From NCBI RefSeq assembly GCF_000264905.1, contig NW_006763141.1, positions 258,814 through 322,813 on the forward strand: a stretch of 64,000 nucleotides of DNA, in the 5' to 3' direction. This stretch comes from Stereum hirsutum FP-91666 SS1. Taxonomy: Eukaryota > Basidiomycota > Agaricomycetes > Russulales > Stereaceae. Shown in pieces: positions 44,550 through 57,516 of the stretch. Every line of letters starts with the position of its first letter. Position 1 is the first letter of the stretch. The notes under the pieces were generated by a model, which saw nothing but the letters and a program-made list of their open reading frames with translations, had not been told where the DNA came from and ran no database searches. Made by a program: the position numbers and the translations under genes.

Positions 44550-46784
44550 CCACATCATATCCTTTCCATACGGCGCTTGATATTTCGTTTGCACTCCACA
44601 CTTCTCCAGCTCATATGTGCATCTCGCCATCCGCTTTGTGTATTCACTAGATAAATATATATGTAATGCATGCCCTTTTGATACCTCTATAAAGTATACA
44701 CATCTGGTATCTCAATCGGTGATGTTTTCACCCTTTTCGAAGTGGCCGTATGTACCAGATCTTCTGGCAGAACCATACCCTGGTCGCAACGGCACCCATA
44801 AAAACTCGTAGAACTGGACTCTCAATATTGGCTCTGAATTCGTTTAGACTCCGCCCGGCCATTCCCCTATCCGGGTCGGCCAAGCCGGGTGTCACTCGAA
44901 AGTATACTGTAACGGGCAGGTCTGCGGGAGAGCAAGGATCCGGGCGGGAAAGGGACCCGCCCGAAACTGGTGTTGAACAGACAAGGATACATGGTGCTAC
45001 GCTACAAGTATAAATACTGTAAAGTGAAGCTGAGTAATGAATGTAAAATAAACGAGACAGATAGGAGGAAGGTCTGGAGTGGCGGCGAGGGGTGGCGAGA
45101 ACAAAAACTATCGGAAGTGATCGACTGTGGCGAGGTTATGGTTGTGGCGCTAGCCATGACCATGACATATACCTCGAACATCTGTAAGTAGTCAGCTACG
45201 GCATCGTATCCTGCGGCCTCTAGTCTCTCAAAGGCACAGTCCTTAGACTAGATTTTGACCGGGCAAGCGATGAGGCCTTATACTTTTCATCAAGTTCTTC
45301 GCGTCCCATAGATTCCATCTTTGCTCATGACCCACCATAACTCAGCTTCAGTGATATGAAGCTGCCCCCTTGTCGCCCACGTCGGGATAACCATAGTTGT
45401 CCTGGCGAGTGGATTCTCCAGCCTCTCGACTAGCAAAGCCCCCATTAGGCCGTATCGTGACCCTTTGCAAAGCGCAATCTGGGAACTTGCAGGAAGGAAG
45501 TGGCTCAAAGGTACGTGTTTGCCAGCTGCAGGCTTGAATGCCTGCTTGACGTGGGCTACTTTTGACAGCTGCAGTCATGTTGTAATGCAAGGTGTATGTA
45601 CGAGACTTGAGTATCATTTTGATAACGTGATTCCATCACCGCGCTGGCCGAGGATACTGAACGAAATCCCCATCTCTAGCATGCCATCTGTGTCAAATGT
45701 CGCGTCCTCCATTGTTCCTCGATTTACATCATATTCGCTTAGCCGCTTCCAACATACGACCATCGAAGCTCGAAAAGCATCCTCCGCTTGTTCCTTGCGC
45801 TGTCTGGCTCTTTCCTTTTGTTCTCCTCCTACGTGGCATCTCCGGTATATCATAACTGCACGGCCTGGTAGTCCATTCCGCCATACCCTCGACACCAGGC
45901 TGTAGCTGTATGCTTCTGGTAAGGATCTTGGTGTCAATCGCCGTACCTCCCTCCATGCATACTCGTCCCGAATGGGACATCGCCTTCGTTTCAGGTGAGC
46001 CTTTCAATGCATCGGCAGGATACTATATGTACCGTGGCAGACTTGATGTGCACGTCTGGGCACGATGTGTCCGACCCATTTATCGATATCTCACGGAACG
46101 GCTGATATGTCTATGCTGTGCGGGCGACTCGACGCTGGACCTGAGCTTTTTTGTCTGACGAGTCCTTGGCTTCATTCTCCTAAGTTCGCTCTTCGCTCAA
46201 ATTTTATGATAACGCGTGTTACCTCTATAGCACAACGTTGGGGACAGTGCATCTCTCATAACTCTCCCCTTGCCCTCTGGCGCCTGCGTAAGCAATACTT
46301 TAGAACAGGTCATCCCGTTGTAATATGTGCACGGTGGTCTGAGGAACACAATAATTTCAGCCCTTTTGAGCCGCTGATTTGGCTTTCCACAGATTCCGCC
46401 TCGTGTAGATGCAATCTGAGAATCGATGACGACCGTGGTGCATTGCCTGCGACATGTCCGGGCTTGATACGGCCGATTTCACATCATCGGATCCAGCTCT
46501 ATTCTACTTTGGATACTGGGGCCTGACACGATGCCTCTTCCCCTAACACTGGTATGTATATAATGCCATAGGTCGCGATAGGGAGAGCTCCAACGCCCAC
46601 TTCCTGCGAAGCCCCCACTTCGTACTGCCTGAGCTTAGCTTCAGCCCTCTCGACTTTTACGGTTGAGACCTCACGCCCTCCGAGACGACTCCTTACGACT
46701 CTTTCACGATCATCTCTATCGACGACCTTCTTCCCGTCTTGCTCCTCATCTACGTCAGCTCCATTCCCCAGTGACTCTACTGCC
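44550..46784. other. Long stretch without a confident gene
   Basis: The first 340 bp repeat the 3' flank of copy 1. The remainder has frames up to 153 codons on both strands (for example 45614-45937 minus with QKERARQRKEQAEDAF), but none has a recognised domain or a consistent exon chain. A TATATAA element at 46557-46563 lies about 225 bp before the pheromone-precursor start. Confidence 0.4.
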
Positions 46785-47000
46785 ATGGATTCCTTTGCCA
46801 CGACCACCCTCCTCTTCAAGCACCTCCCCTTCGTCACTTCATCCGCGATGACTTCTTCAGCCTTTATCAATGTTGCGGAATTGCATGTCAGGGGCGTGAC
46901 GGAGGTGCGAGCCAATGACTCTGAAGGCGAGTACCGCGGGTCGGTGCCGCTGGATGAGGAGCATTCGACGGGAAATTCAACGTATTGTGTTATCGCGTGA
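46785..47000 (+). CDS. Lipopeptide mating-pheromone precursor-like gene (71 aa)
   Basis: The frame starts MDSFATT and ends NSTYCVIA-stop, a CaaX box (Cys, Val, Ile, Ala) for farnesylation, as in all basidiomycete pheromone precursors. An acidic/charged pair, Glu-His (DEEHSTG), lies ten residues before the Cys, where the precursor is usually cleaved. The mature peptide would therefore be about STGNSTYC with a carboxymethylated, farnesylated cysteine. Length, the MDSF start and absence of introns all fit. A TATATAA element is about 225 bp upstream. A second gene with the same ends is at 57517-57642. Such peptides are exported by an ABC transporter and sensed by STE3-type receptors. Whether this one acts in mating is not shown. 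Confidence 0.82.
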   Translation: MDSFATTTLLFKHLPFVTSSAMTSSAFINVAELHVRGVTEVRANDSEGEYRGSVPLDEEHSTGNSTYCVIA

Positions 47001-48506
47001 GGACGAGAGGTGACCTGTACGTACTACACTCTTTTGAACTCTTCAAGGATCGCATTTTTCCTCGGATGAATATCTACTGACAAGTTTTTGAACATCTTTA
47101 GGTGGTCATCTCCGTGGGCTGCTTGCGGCTCGGGCTTTATTTATTCGACTCATCTGACTGCCAGTCATCACAACTCACGGGTACATTCCAGAAACACACA
47201 TTGTATTCCGGTACGTATTCTCTCGGATGACTGGTGGTGGTAGGTGTTTTTGCATGGATGTACGTCGTGGACTGAGCTGCCCTCGGCGTACCCGCATGCA
47301 AAAATATACTACTACACTTTCTTGCTTTGGACTACAGACAGTGAGCTGACTATCCTTCACCTCATGCAGGAATACACGATGATATGCCTCATGCTATCCT
47401 CCCTCGACCATCATTCATATCTTCCTTGTCTTATCCTGACTGTACAACCTGTATTGTTAGTTTTGTATGACGAGTGGACGTTCAACTTTTGTGGCTCTCG
47501 TCATCGTACGTACGTGCTTACCCTCATTACGGCCAGTCCACGTGCATACTATACAACCTGAACCATAGAACGCGAACGATCCTTCCTTCATCCCCATGCC
47601 TCTCTCCGGGTTGGATCTGTGTGGACTATCGGTCGTGTACTTTTAGTTTACGTCGCCATGATTGGGACGCGTTGGACTTTGGATATCGGACCTTGATTCT
47701 TCGCTTTCCTCGTTGGTCATCTTTGTTGCTTGATGTTCATCGACACCCGCGCTCCTGGCTATGTTCACGATATGGTTTTGTGTGTTCGTGCTTGAGGATG
47801 TTGTTTTGATGATCTCTTTGGGATCGTTCGTTCTTTTTGGTGGTGTCATTGTTGGATACTATGCGATAAATAAAGTGGGGGCTTTTTCGCGGGGTGTTCA
47901 ATATTTCTTGTGTGCGAAGGACGCCTGAGCATGATTTTGAGGCCTCGCAGCAGCCGACACCAAATTCGCAGGTGCCACATGTGGCGTTGATACAGCGCCA
48001 CAGGCACGGAAGAATGCGCCTGCCTGTGGCGCCCTTTGTGTGTCCTTTTGCCATGATCGTCTCACCGTAGCCTTTTGAATCTCTCACTTCTGCACTTCCT
48101 TCATCTCAATCTCATCTGCTCCGCCAGCACGCTCGATAACGTAAATTTTGACCGAGATGATGTAGGATGATGTCCATGACTCAAGTATCCAGAAAGGATA
48201 TCCAGAGTGCCACTGGCACCACATGTCCACATATCCGCATGTCCACTTTGGATATCCCTTAAGCCATGTCCTCAGCGTCGCTCGAAATGCCTCCAGGCAT
48301 TTCACGACGATCGAGCCTCGTATAAATACAACGTGCTTCCGCCGCTCTCTCATTTTCAGTCGCCCCTCGTCGATCGCAGTGATCTCACTCGACTTCTGAC
48401 CCGTCTCGTCTGCTCTCGCAAGAGTTGATATCTACCCTCTTCTGCCCTCAACTCTCTTTTGCGTTCTCTTCGCCTCTGTAACTCTTCACGCGATTCGTAC
48501 CTCAGA
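47001..48506. other. Intergenic with a GC-rich hairpin and a TATA box
   Basis: No gene was recognised. A 12-bp inverted pair, GCGCCACAGGCA and TGCCTGTGGCGC, lies at about 47993-48030. TATAAATA at about 48321-48328 is a likely promoter element for the MYND gene. Confidence 0.4.
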
Positions 48507-49574
48507 ATGAGCTCTGAAGGTCGAGATGTCGCTGCGCTTCGCCAGACCGTCATTCAACGGATGTCGATTGAGCCTTTCCACTCCGCACCTCCGCTTCATA
48601 CTCATCGCCAATTCAAGACCTGTGGAAAATTTGCTCGCTGTGAGGGATTGAAGTTATCCAAGTGCAATGGGTGTTCCGCATATCAGTACTGTGTATGTCA
48701 CTTCCTTTGCCTCGTCTCTCGTCGTTTCTGGAGCTTATCATCGCACTTCCAGTCTTCAGCGTGCCAGAAAGCCGACTGCCCTCGTCACAAGGTAGGGCCA
48801 GCTATCCAGTCTACGCATGGGTTACTCAGCATGTTTCCAATCCATAGTTCGAATGTCAGAGTGTATCTGCTCAGCGCAAGTATCTCGTCTCTGTGATGAA
48901 CAACCGCCAGGCCTGGCCAGACCTCATGTCTTGGATCGAATTCCATCACGCCAGTCTCGTCAATAGCACCGTCGCCGCAATGAACCTCCCCTCCAACCCC
49001 ACCGCCCACGAGAATCACTTCCTCGCCTTGAGTATCAATTGCGGCGACGATAACACTCTACCTCCGGAACGTCGCTTCCGCATCGAATCCGTGGACTACG
49101 TCGACCGCGATGCCTCCCCGGAATGGTACTGTTACACTATGCAGATTTGGCATCTCCTCCTCAAGTTGTCGAATTGGGTCGGAGGGAGTATGGACAGAGA
49201 TATGCAGGGACGGGCATGTATCTTTTGAAGGCCAAGTTCGGTCCTGGAGATGCCACACTCGCAGAGGTCCCGTGGCCCAAGGCATTTGGGTGCGACAGGA
49301 CTGTAGCAGCGGCGACGCCTAACTCGGATTGGAAGAGGTTGTTGACGGATGCACTGGAGAATGGAAAGAGGATGAAGTTTTGCTGCAAGAAGATGCCGGG
49401 AGCTTGCTGCTGTGGCGGCTGGACTCACGGTGGGCAAGAGGGAGGTGCTAGTGTGGCGGTGAGTCAAGATTCCCATGTCTTTCGTGCGCAAGGGAAGCCG
49501 GGATGATGGAGATTGACGCTCTTACCCGCGCACAGGATGATTATGTTCACGCCGAAATATCAGAAGTTGATTGA
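48507..49574 (+). CDS. MYND zinc-finger protein, possible frame defect
   Basis: Exons 48507-48692, 48753-48791, 48848-49458 and 49536-49574 are proposed. The spliced amino part gives a MYND finger: CGKFARCEG, LSKCNGCSAYQYC-SSACQKADCPRHK-FEC, with the expected C/H spacing for two zinc ions. A helical region (PDLMSWIEFHHASLV) and a carboxyl region ending VHAEISEVD follow. Inside exon 3 the frame changes at about 49120-49140. The upstream frame (SPEWYCYTMQ) runs to a stop at 49228, whereas the conserved-looking continuation (ASPPQVVELGRREYGQRYAGTGMYLLKAKFG...CCCGGWTHGG) is in another frame, and no intron fits. This could be a one-base indel, an assembly error or a missed splice. MYND fingers bind proline-rich partners; function unknown. 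Confidence 0.65.
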
Positions 49575-50432
49575 GAATCGGGGCGTTAGCATCATGTTCA
49601 CACTTGACAATATTAGAGACTCTTAGTCCCTTTACTCGACAACATCAGGCCTCGGGTTCCCTAAATCGACACCATCTCCATATAAGCCCCCTCTCGCCTC
49701 GCACTCAATGCCGCGATGCTTGTGCTATGGTATCATTCATTTATAGTGATAGCCCCTCTTCCTCTTTCTTTTCAGATCACGATGATGATGTTCCGAGACA
49801 AATGAGAGGGAAAAAAAGTCAATTCATTTTGTGGCAGTCTCGTTTACAATACAGGCCTGATGCCAGGTGCGTTACGCCGTTCACGACCTATCCATCGTCG
49901 ACCATGTGATGATATTGTTTGTTTCAGATATTGATAGGTTTACTTTATGGGCGTATGCAGACGGACTGTTTTGTCGATTCCCCCGTCGAGCGAGAAGCTT
50001 AAGAAGTCTTTGGCCAATCGCACACAAGGCGAAGCTGCATGACCAGGTCAGTCGAGGTATGCATTGCAGTCCGAGCAACGCACACTGCCCATCGGATATG
50101 CTCTCGTGATGCAGCGGCATAGTTTCGTTCGATGCACATATCTGGACTGATCGTGGTGGCGACGGGACAGACTGCAAGGAGTACCTCAGTTTTAGGATGA
50201 AAGTCATTGGCAGCCGACGCATGATGTACCGTGGCTGCTTGGGGGCTAGTCGCCTCCTTACCTTTATAAGGCGTCTGTGCATCAAATACCTTCCTTACAA
50301 TCATATTCCTTCCTCCCCCTTCGCCGACGCCGGAGAAAAGCATTGTGAGTCTCAGTATTTCCCCCTCACCATTCCACCGCCTGTTAACCTGTGTTTATTG
50401 TAGCGCGTACTACTTGCTTGCGAGCTCCTTGG
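49575..50432. other. Spacer before the first multispan gene
   Basis: Parts of it (CCCTAAATCGACACC...; a TTTATAAG box near 50263) match the spacer at 52260-52460 in the downstream copy, which lacks roughly 0.5 kb present here. No gene was recognised. Confidence 0.5.
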
Positions 50433-51890
50433 ATGGGTTATACTCCCGATGACAATGTTCTTCATTCTACCTTGACCGATGCTGTCAGGCTCGTTCCTGC
50501 AATCATCGTAGAATCTGCACTGTTCGGTGAGCCTTAGTGGCTCTCCTGCGCCGTCATCGAACCACTTGGCATTCAAGCCATATCCATCAATGTTGCACAG
50601 GTGTTCTCTCTCTTGTTGTCTTATTCTCGACGACTACACTCTTGTGAGTCTCTACTATGTGTTGACCGTCTTTGTCGTAATCTGATGGGCGGCCGCTGAT
50701 AGGCAGCAAAGCATTGCCATTCGGCCTCGAATTTTCATGATGGCTGCTACACTAGTCATGTACCTTGCGTCCGCGACGCATTGGATATTGAACTGTTATA
50801 CACTCATGAGAGAAATTCGAGGACCGGAAGCCTGGGCAGCCCTACCGGTTGAGACCGTATTCAGATGGTCGCTCATAACGACAATCGCCCTATTCTTCTC
50901 GGTGCGTGTGTGCGTACTAATGCTTGGGTATATTAGACTGACTTCATGCAAGTTCTGGATCAGTGACATAGTCGTGATGTGGCGTGCTTGTGTATTGTGG
51001 GTTTGGAACCGGTACGTGTTAGGAACCGCGGTCGTCTTCAGTGTTGTACCCGTACGTTCATCTGGTCCTGACGAGTTATGTTCTGAGTAATTACTCACTA
51101 CATCTACTAGCTTATACTCGCCACCATTGATGCCGCTACGTCTCATCCAACCACCGCACACAACACCTTCCAACCCAACATATTCGGTCTCTTGGCTCTC
51201 CTTCTGTCCTTGCTCTCGAATATCTGGGCCACATCATTGATAGGCTACAAAGCATGGTATGTACCCGTAGTCAAGTCAAGTTAATTGTACCACATAGAGT
51301 GAATGATTCATCTAGGCGTCATCGTAAAGACATAAAATCCCACCTGGGTAGTGGAGGCACTGCGGCGTCAGCAGTTCGTAGCATCATGGCGTTGCTCGTG
51401 GAATCCGGATTTCTGTATTGCATTACCTGGGTGAGTCAAACCGCTCGTATGCTCTACAGCAGCGACCTGATATATATTCGGTCTGCCCGTGATACTACAG
51501 GCTCTCTTTATTATCAGCACAGCCCTGCTCAACAAGGGCAAAACAGCCACTGTGGCTCACATTATCGCCGGTACTGTGCCACAACTTGTGGTGCGTTGAA
51601 ACCCTCTGCACTGCCGTTAACTTTCACTTATGAGCTGGATTTAGGGACTGTACCCCGCTGTCATCATCGTGCTCGTCTCCCTTCAAAAATCTCATACGGA
51701 GCGGAACTTCACGTACGAGTCTCCGGAAGAGTCGATGGAATTTGCTGCTGCCACACTTACACAGTCAATGGCAACAAGTACTCACCATGTCCGGACCATC
51801 GAGATCAAAAGAAGGACTTCAGCACCATCTGAGGATCTTCCAATCATGATGGCAGGTGAAGACTTGATGCAGATAGGGCAGGCCTGGTGA
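50433..51890 (+). CDS. Multispan membrane protein, copy 1 (343 aa)
   Basis: Eight exons join in phase: 50433-50526, 50601-50643, 50703-50901, 50953-51051, 51111-51256, 51316-51430, 51501-51590 and 51645-51890. About seven hydrophobic helices are visible, for example VESALFGVLSLVVLFSTTTLL, FMMAATLVMYLASATHW, NIFGLLALLLSLLSNIWATSLIGY and LVGLYPAVIIVLVSL. A polar tail of about 60 residues follows. The pattern of IVVMWRACVLWVWNRYVLG and a late GLYPAVIIVLVSL helix is that of receptor-like proteins expanded in agaricomycetes, related in layout to the gene at 16778. No STE3 signature was seen. It forms a duplicated block with the MYND 3' end. Confidence 0.78.
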
Positions 51891-51959
51891 AACGTTCAGA
51901 TCATCAAGGGCCCTCAAGTTATTCCGGTAACCTTGACCGCTCATTGGACTAGAGCATCG

Positions 51960-52340
51960 ACAGACACGATCAGGAGTGGATGGAAATGTTGATTGGTGCG
52001 CTAGAGAGAATGAAGAGAATGAATTTCTGCTCTAAGACTGGAGCGTGTTCCTGTGGCGGCTGGACCTATGGTGGGAAAGGGGATTCAGAGTGTGGCGGTG
52101 AGTCGAGGTTCCCATGTCTCGTGTGTTAGGGAAGTTTATAGTGACCGTGAAGCTTTGAAGGCTGCCGTTGCTACCGCACATGAAGATCCTGTCCATGCCG
52201 AAATATCAGAGGTGGATCGAGAATGGAGTGCTGGAATCAAGTTCGCACTTGATGGCGTTCCTTTACTTGTCAACATCAAGTCGGCGGCATTGGCCTTTAC
52301 AGTAGGCCCCCTAAATCGAATCGGCGTGATGTCCACATAA
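51960..52340 (+). pseudogene. Duplicated 3' fragment of the MYND gene
   Basis: The segment encodes MNFCSKTGACSCGGWTYGGKGDSECG before a GTGAGT donor and, further on, HEDPVHAEISEVDREW. It matches the end of the MYND gene (MKFCCKKMPGACCCGGWTHGG and YVHAEISEVD). Amino part, zinc finger and start are missing, so this is the left edge of the duplicated block. Confidence 0.75.
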
Positions 52341-52635
52341 ACCCCCAGCACCCACTTCGGAGCGATGAGCACAAGCCTATTTTTACTTGAATGCCTCCAT
52401 CTCATTGGATGTGGGGACCTGTCGTTCGGTACAACATGCCTACTGATCTTTTATAAGTAGCCTGTGTATCAAGTAGCGCTCTCGCGGTAGTACCCATCTA
52501 GTTGCATCCGCCGGCGTCGGATAGAGAAGATCGTGAGCCCCCATTTCCCTTTCTTCAACTAGGGGGTTATACTGTGCATCGTATTACTCATATTGTGTGC
52601 CGTGCAGTACATACTACTCGCTGGCGAGTCTTCTA

Positions 52636-54061
52636 ATGAGTATGCCCAGTGGCGACTCGGACGTCTTTCGTTCTACCTTGGCCTCTGCAGTCAAGCTCGT
52701 TCCTGCGGTCATCGTAGAATCTGCACTATTCGGCGAGTATTCTGCCTCATCACATTGTATCATTGAAGGCCTAATTCTCTAATTAACATAGGCGTCCTCT
52801 CACTCATCGTTCTATTCTCAACGACTACCCTCTTGCGAGTTGCCCAAACTACCTCCCATCTTCGTTGATCTGATGGTCATACAACAGGCAGCAAAACATC
52901 GAGATACGGCCTCGAATTTTCATGCTGGCTGCTACATTGGTCATGTACCTTGCGTCTGCGACGCACTGGAGCTTGAACTGTTATACACTCCTGAGACAAA
53001 TTCGAGAACCAGAAGCATGGGCAGCCCTGCCCAGCGAGACTGTGTTCAGGTGGTCTCTCATAACGACAATCGCCCTATTCTTTTCGGTGCGTTTTGCGCA
53101 GTGCTGACATGGTGGCATTCCCGACTGACTTTATGCAAGTTCTGGATTAGCGATATGGTCGTGATGTGGCGCGCTTGTGTTCTGTGGGTTTGGAATCGGT
53201 ACATTTTTGGAACTGCGGTGGTCTTCAGTATTGTACCCGTACGTACATCTATTCTTGGCTCGTCTCTGGAGCACTTTCTCAAGCGACAACCACACATCAG
53301 TTAATACTCGCCATCATCGATGCCGCTACATCTCATCCGACCGCCGCTCAACTCACCTTCCAGCCCAGTATATTCGGTCTCTTAGCTCTCCTTCTGTCTT
53401 TACTCTCGAATATCTGGGCCACATCGCTGATAGGGTACAGAGCATGGTAAGTCAAACAATCAAGCCAAGCTAGTTTTATTGTAACGAAAGGGCTGCATTC
53501 TGTAGGTGTCATCGTAAAGACATAAGGTCTCACTTGGGTAATGAAGGTACCCCAGCGTCATCAGTTCAGAGCATCATGGCATTGCTCGTGGAATCTGGCT
53601 TTTTATATTGCATTACCTGGGTGAGTCGAACAACTCATCTGATTGAGAGCAAAGATCTCAAACATATCATCTTCGTTCGTGATCATTTAGGCGTTCTTCA
53701 TTCTCAATACGGCCCTGCTAATCAAGGGTAAAACAGCAAATGTGGCACACGTTATATCTGGTGCTGTACCACAACTCGTGGTACGTTTAAAATCTGCGCA
53801 CGAAATCACCTCCGTTGACGAGTGACCTGGTTTTAGGGCATCTATCCTGCTGTAATTATTGTTCTCGTATCCCTGAGAAAATCGCATACGGAGCGGAATT
53901 TCACGTACGAGTCTCCGGAAGAGTCGATAATATTTGCCGCTGCCCCACGCACACAGGGGTCAATGGCGACAAGTAGTCACCATGTTCGGACTATCCAGGA
54001 TCAAAGGAGCGCTCCATCTTTGCCCCCGGATCCTCCGATAGAAGATGCGTTGGAGCAGTAG
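52636..54061 (+). CDS. Multispan membrane protein, copy 2 (337 aa)
   Basis: Exons 52636-52732, 52792-52834, 52888-53086, 53140-53238, 53301-53446, 53506-53620, 53691-53780 and 53837-54061. Inner exon sizes equal those of copy 1 (43, 199, 99, 146, 115 and 90 nt). The membrane helices match closely (FMLAATLVMYLASATHW, SIFGLLALLLSLLSNIWATSLIGY). The last exon is shorter, with a different tail. Introns 1 and 2 start with GCGAGT where copy 1 has GTGAGC and GTGAGT, so this copy appears to use two GC-AG introns. With those splices the frame is complete; without them it is not. Function unknown, as for copy 1. Confidence 0.75.
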
Positions 54062-54659
54062 GCCGCATGTTTAAGAACGTCTAGCATACGTTCACGGTGG
54101 TTTCCGTAGTTGCTCCTACTTACCTATTCCTTGCTCATTCCATACGTTCTCTGTTCACCATCCAGGTTTGATAGTTCTGCGTTGTCTCGCTACATCTTAT
54201 GGCCACGTTCACTCGCTATTAAGATAGTTATATGTACTCGTACTTGCTCCCTGCACCTCAGATTATTGCCCCGCTTCTGAATCGTGTGCACGAGCTACTC
54301 AGTCTACGGTATTAACTAGCGTACACGAATGTAGTCCATTCTATGAGATGAAGGCTCGATTCGAAGAAGGGAAAACTTGCGGAACATCGGCAGAGCTGCA
54401 TACTCACGAGCCCAAGCATCATTCAATAACTTAGGTTGGATCTGAAGACGATTTCGTGGAGATGAAAGCAGATCCGTACATGTGATCTGAAATGCGTATC
54501 TACATAGGTATAGATATGCACTATCCTAATGCGTGTCCAAATGCAAAGAGTCCGTAAGCAAGCAGATGCGCCCCGAACTACATAAATACTCCACAACCCA
54601 CACAACATAGTAGAGCAACCTCACCACGAGAAGCACAACTCGTACGGAGCTATCATGCA
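54062..54659. other. Intergenic, no gene seen
   Basis: Lies between the 3' ends of multispan copy 2 and the minus-strand gene at 54660. No motif or repeat was recognised. Confidence 0.5.
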
Positions 54660-55893
54660 TCAAACCACAACCCCACGGCTCGTCCCATTCAAGCTCAAGC
54701 TTGAACCATCATCATGTTCATAAATCTCCTCGTCAATCCCCATCTCCGGCACACAAAGCTGCGCTAACCCTAAATCATGCAATCTCGTCATCTTAAGCAC
54801 CATGCTCAACCCAACATCCTCTTGCCCCGGCTGCGCTCGCGCAGGAATATTCAATAACGCCCAGGTCTCATCATCGAGGTCTTCTGCCATGCGGCCCCAG
54901 GTAGACCGGATGATGTTGGGATAATTATACGAGGCGAGGATGAAGCAGAGGGGCGAACCTATCCGACGAAGGAGAGTCATTGAGTGGGAGGACGTAAGTG
55001 GAAGTAGCAGGGAAGAAAGGACGCACAGAGACCGCTGATCTCTTGTTCGGCGGCGAGATAAGGTGACGGTTCTTTCTTCTCTGGAGGGTCGTCCATGTCG
55101 ATATCCGTGAACGTATTCGAAAGCGCATCGCCAAGTTGGTATAGACGTCGACACGCGGGACACACGCGTCCGACTTTACGACTCTTGTTGTACCAAACAA
55201 ACTGTAAAGGCACCGCCCGTCGAAATTCTCAGTATTGTATGACAGTATAGGTATAGACATACATACTATGGCTGTCTCCTCAGGCAGCACCGTACAAAGC
55301 ATCTGCAACACCTCTGGCTGAGCGAATTCAGAACGCAAAGGGTCAGAAGCGCATGGCGGTTGTGCGAATGAAGACTGGATGAATTCTCGTGCTGATAACA
55401 CGCGAGGGCCGTTTCCTGGATCGTGAATGATAGGATTTGATAATCGAAGAAAGATATCGTCGTCTGGTGGGTTCGGTGATGTGGCACTCGGAAGCTTCTG
55501 TGAGAATGTGTTGGGATGGGTGGACGAGACGTAGGGCGGTGCGGGAGTATGATTGTGGCTCAGATCCCAGGAGTCAAATGGAATGGAATGTGATGGTGGC
55601 GGGGACGGAGACAAAGACGGGGATGGAGAAGTTGTGATGAAGGGGAGAGAGGTGCCACTTGGTGGATTGTCCAGATAATAAGTCGGTATTGGAGGTTCAG
55701 GTAATGGCCTATTATGCACTTCGGATTGCATGTCCACCATAGATAACTCTTCTCCTCTCTCTAAAAGCTCTCCGGAGCCTACTGGCTCTCCATCTTCAAC
55801 AGAGTGTCCAACAGGAATCCGAATCGACGTCCTCCGCTTCTCCTTCCTCGCCTGCGTCTTCTTCTGCTTTCGTCTATTTGAGGGTCCCGGCAT
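54660..55893 (-). CDS. Uncharacterised protein with a CxxC motif (364 aa)
   Basis: Three exons read leftwards: 55893-55267, 55201-55033 and 54958-54660, in phase. The amino half is low-complexity and Pro/Ser-rich with a basic start (MPGPSNRRKQKKTQARKEKRR), perhaps a nuclear signal. The middle holds FVWYNKSRKVGRVCPACRRLYQLGD, a CPxC pair that could be half of a zinc site. The carboxyl part is compact: PLCFILASYNYPNIIRSTWGRM, ETWALLNIPAR and LCVPEMGIDEEIYE. I do not recognise the family. The last intron has an unusual GTCTCT donor. An in-frame ATG at 55989 would add 32 residues. Confidence 0.6.
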
Positions 55894-55989
55894 ATCGTAG
55901 TAGTGTAGTGGAAGAGTTTTGAGGTCTTGAAGAAGAAGAAGCCAGCTTGAAATCTGAACTCCAAACTTGTGGCGGTTGATGATGGCCAA

Positions 55990-56499
55990 TGTCAGAACTC
56001 AGTCGAAACTGACGACGCTCAACGAGGCTCGTTACGCGACGCGATCACGTGGCCGCGTTTGATCATTGCCACAGGCTTGTCACTGTGGCGCTGGCGCTTG
56101 CTCCGGAGTCCGGACGAGCTGTCCCCTCGGAATACAATAGAGGACAAGAATCCGGGAGAGTTCAAGCATATGATGCGGCACAATAAGGACGAATCATACA
56201 CTCGGAATATTTGGTGCACGTTGTATCACGCCAGAAATAATGTTTCAGCAGTTTTTGCTACCATTGAACTAGTGCTCTGGAGGACTCCTCTCCCATCACC
56301 GTCACCTGCATACAAAAGAGATCGTCCAAAATCCCAGAAACGAAGAAAAAACTAAAAAGGGGGTCAGAGAAGGCGAAGGTTGTGAACTAAGCAAACACGA
56401 AGGGCTGCGGGGGTGATGATATGTATCAGTACAGTACTGGTAGTGGTTGGGCGTGCGAGTTGAGTAATTGTCAGCACAAAAAGTAAAGGAAGCAAAACG

Positions 56500-56500
<1 letters not shown>
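55990..56500. other. Intergenic before the gap, no confident gene
   Basis: A 128-codon plus frame (55969-56355) is polar and lacks motifs. The sequence grades into an A-rich stretch next to the gap. Confidence 0.4.
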
Positions 56501-56552
<52 letters not shown>

Positions 56553-57163
56553 NNNNNNNNNNNNNNNNNNNNNNNNNNNNNNNNNNNNNNNNNNNNNNNN
56601 NNNNNNNNNNNNNNNNNNNNNNNNNNNNNNNNNNNNNNNNNNNNNNNNNNNNNNNNNNNNNNNNNNNNNNNNNNNNNNNNNNNNNNNNNNNNNNNNNNNN
56701 NNNNNNNNNNNNNNNNNNNNNNNNNNNNNNNNNNNNNNNNNNNNNNNNNNNNNNNNNNNNNNNNNNNNNNNNNNNNNNNNNNNNNNNNNNNNNNNNNNNN
56801 NNNNNNNNNNNNNNNNNNNNNNNNNNNNNNNNNNNNNNNNNNNNNNNNNNNNNNNNNNNNNNNNNNNNNNNNNNNNNNNNNNNNNNNNNNNNNNNNNNNN
56901 NNNNNNNNNNNNNNNNNNNNNNNNNNNNNNNNNNNNNNNNNNNNNNNNNNNNNNNNNNNNNNNNNNNNNNNNNNNNNNNNNNNNNNNNNNNNNNNNNNNN
57001 NNNNNNNNNNNNNNNNNNNNNNNNNNNNNNNNNNNNNNNNNNNNNNNNNNNNNNNNNNNNNNNNNNNNNNNNNNNNNNNNNNNNNNNNNNNNNNNNNNNN
57101 NNNNNNNNNNNNNNNNNNNNNNNNNNNNNNNNNNNNNNNNNNNNNNNNNNNAAAAAAAAAAAA
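56501..57163. other. Assembly gap flanked by poly(A)
   Basis: A run of 52 A (56501-56552) precedes 599 N (56553-57151), followed by 12 A (57152-57163). The homopolymer on both sides probably caused the gap. Any open frames called across it are artefacts. Confidence 0.98.
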
Positions 57164-57516
57164 GAAATAATCGAAAGGCGATCGGTGATGTACTACTCTG
57201 CTCTCCCCGTCTCCCTGCTCTCATCTCGTCTCAGCTCCAGAGGAAATAAACCATCCAAGTAAGCAAAAGGTATTGTGGTAGCGCGGTCATGAACGTCGAA
57301 AGGTTGTCAGACGGTGTTAATAATGATAGGTCGTGAGGTCCTGTAGGGCCAGAATAAAAAGCAGGGTCAATATTCTGCAAGAGCGAAGGGCCGAAGGGTG
57401 CTTTCGCAGGAAGGGGAGAAAGCCGAATGTGGAGGGAAAAAGACATACATATGCATGATTAGCAACCCGTAATAAGAGAACAAACGATGATGGATAAGGT
57501 GGGTGGTTGAATGTAT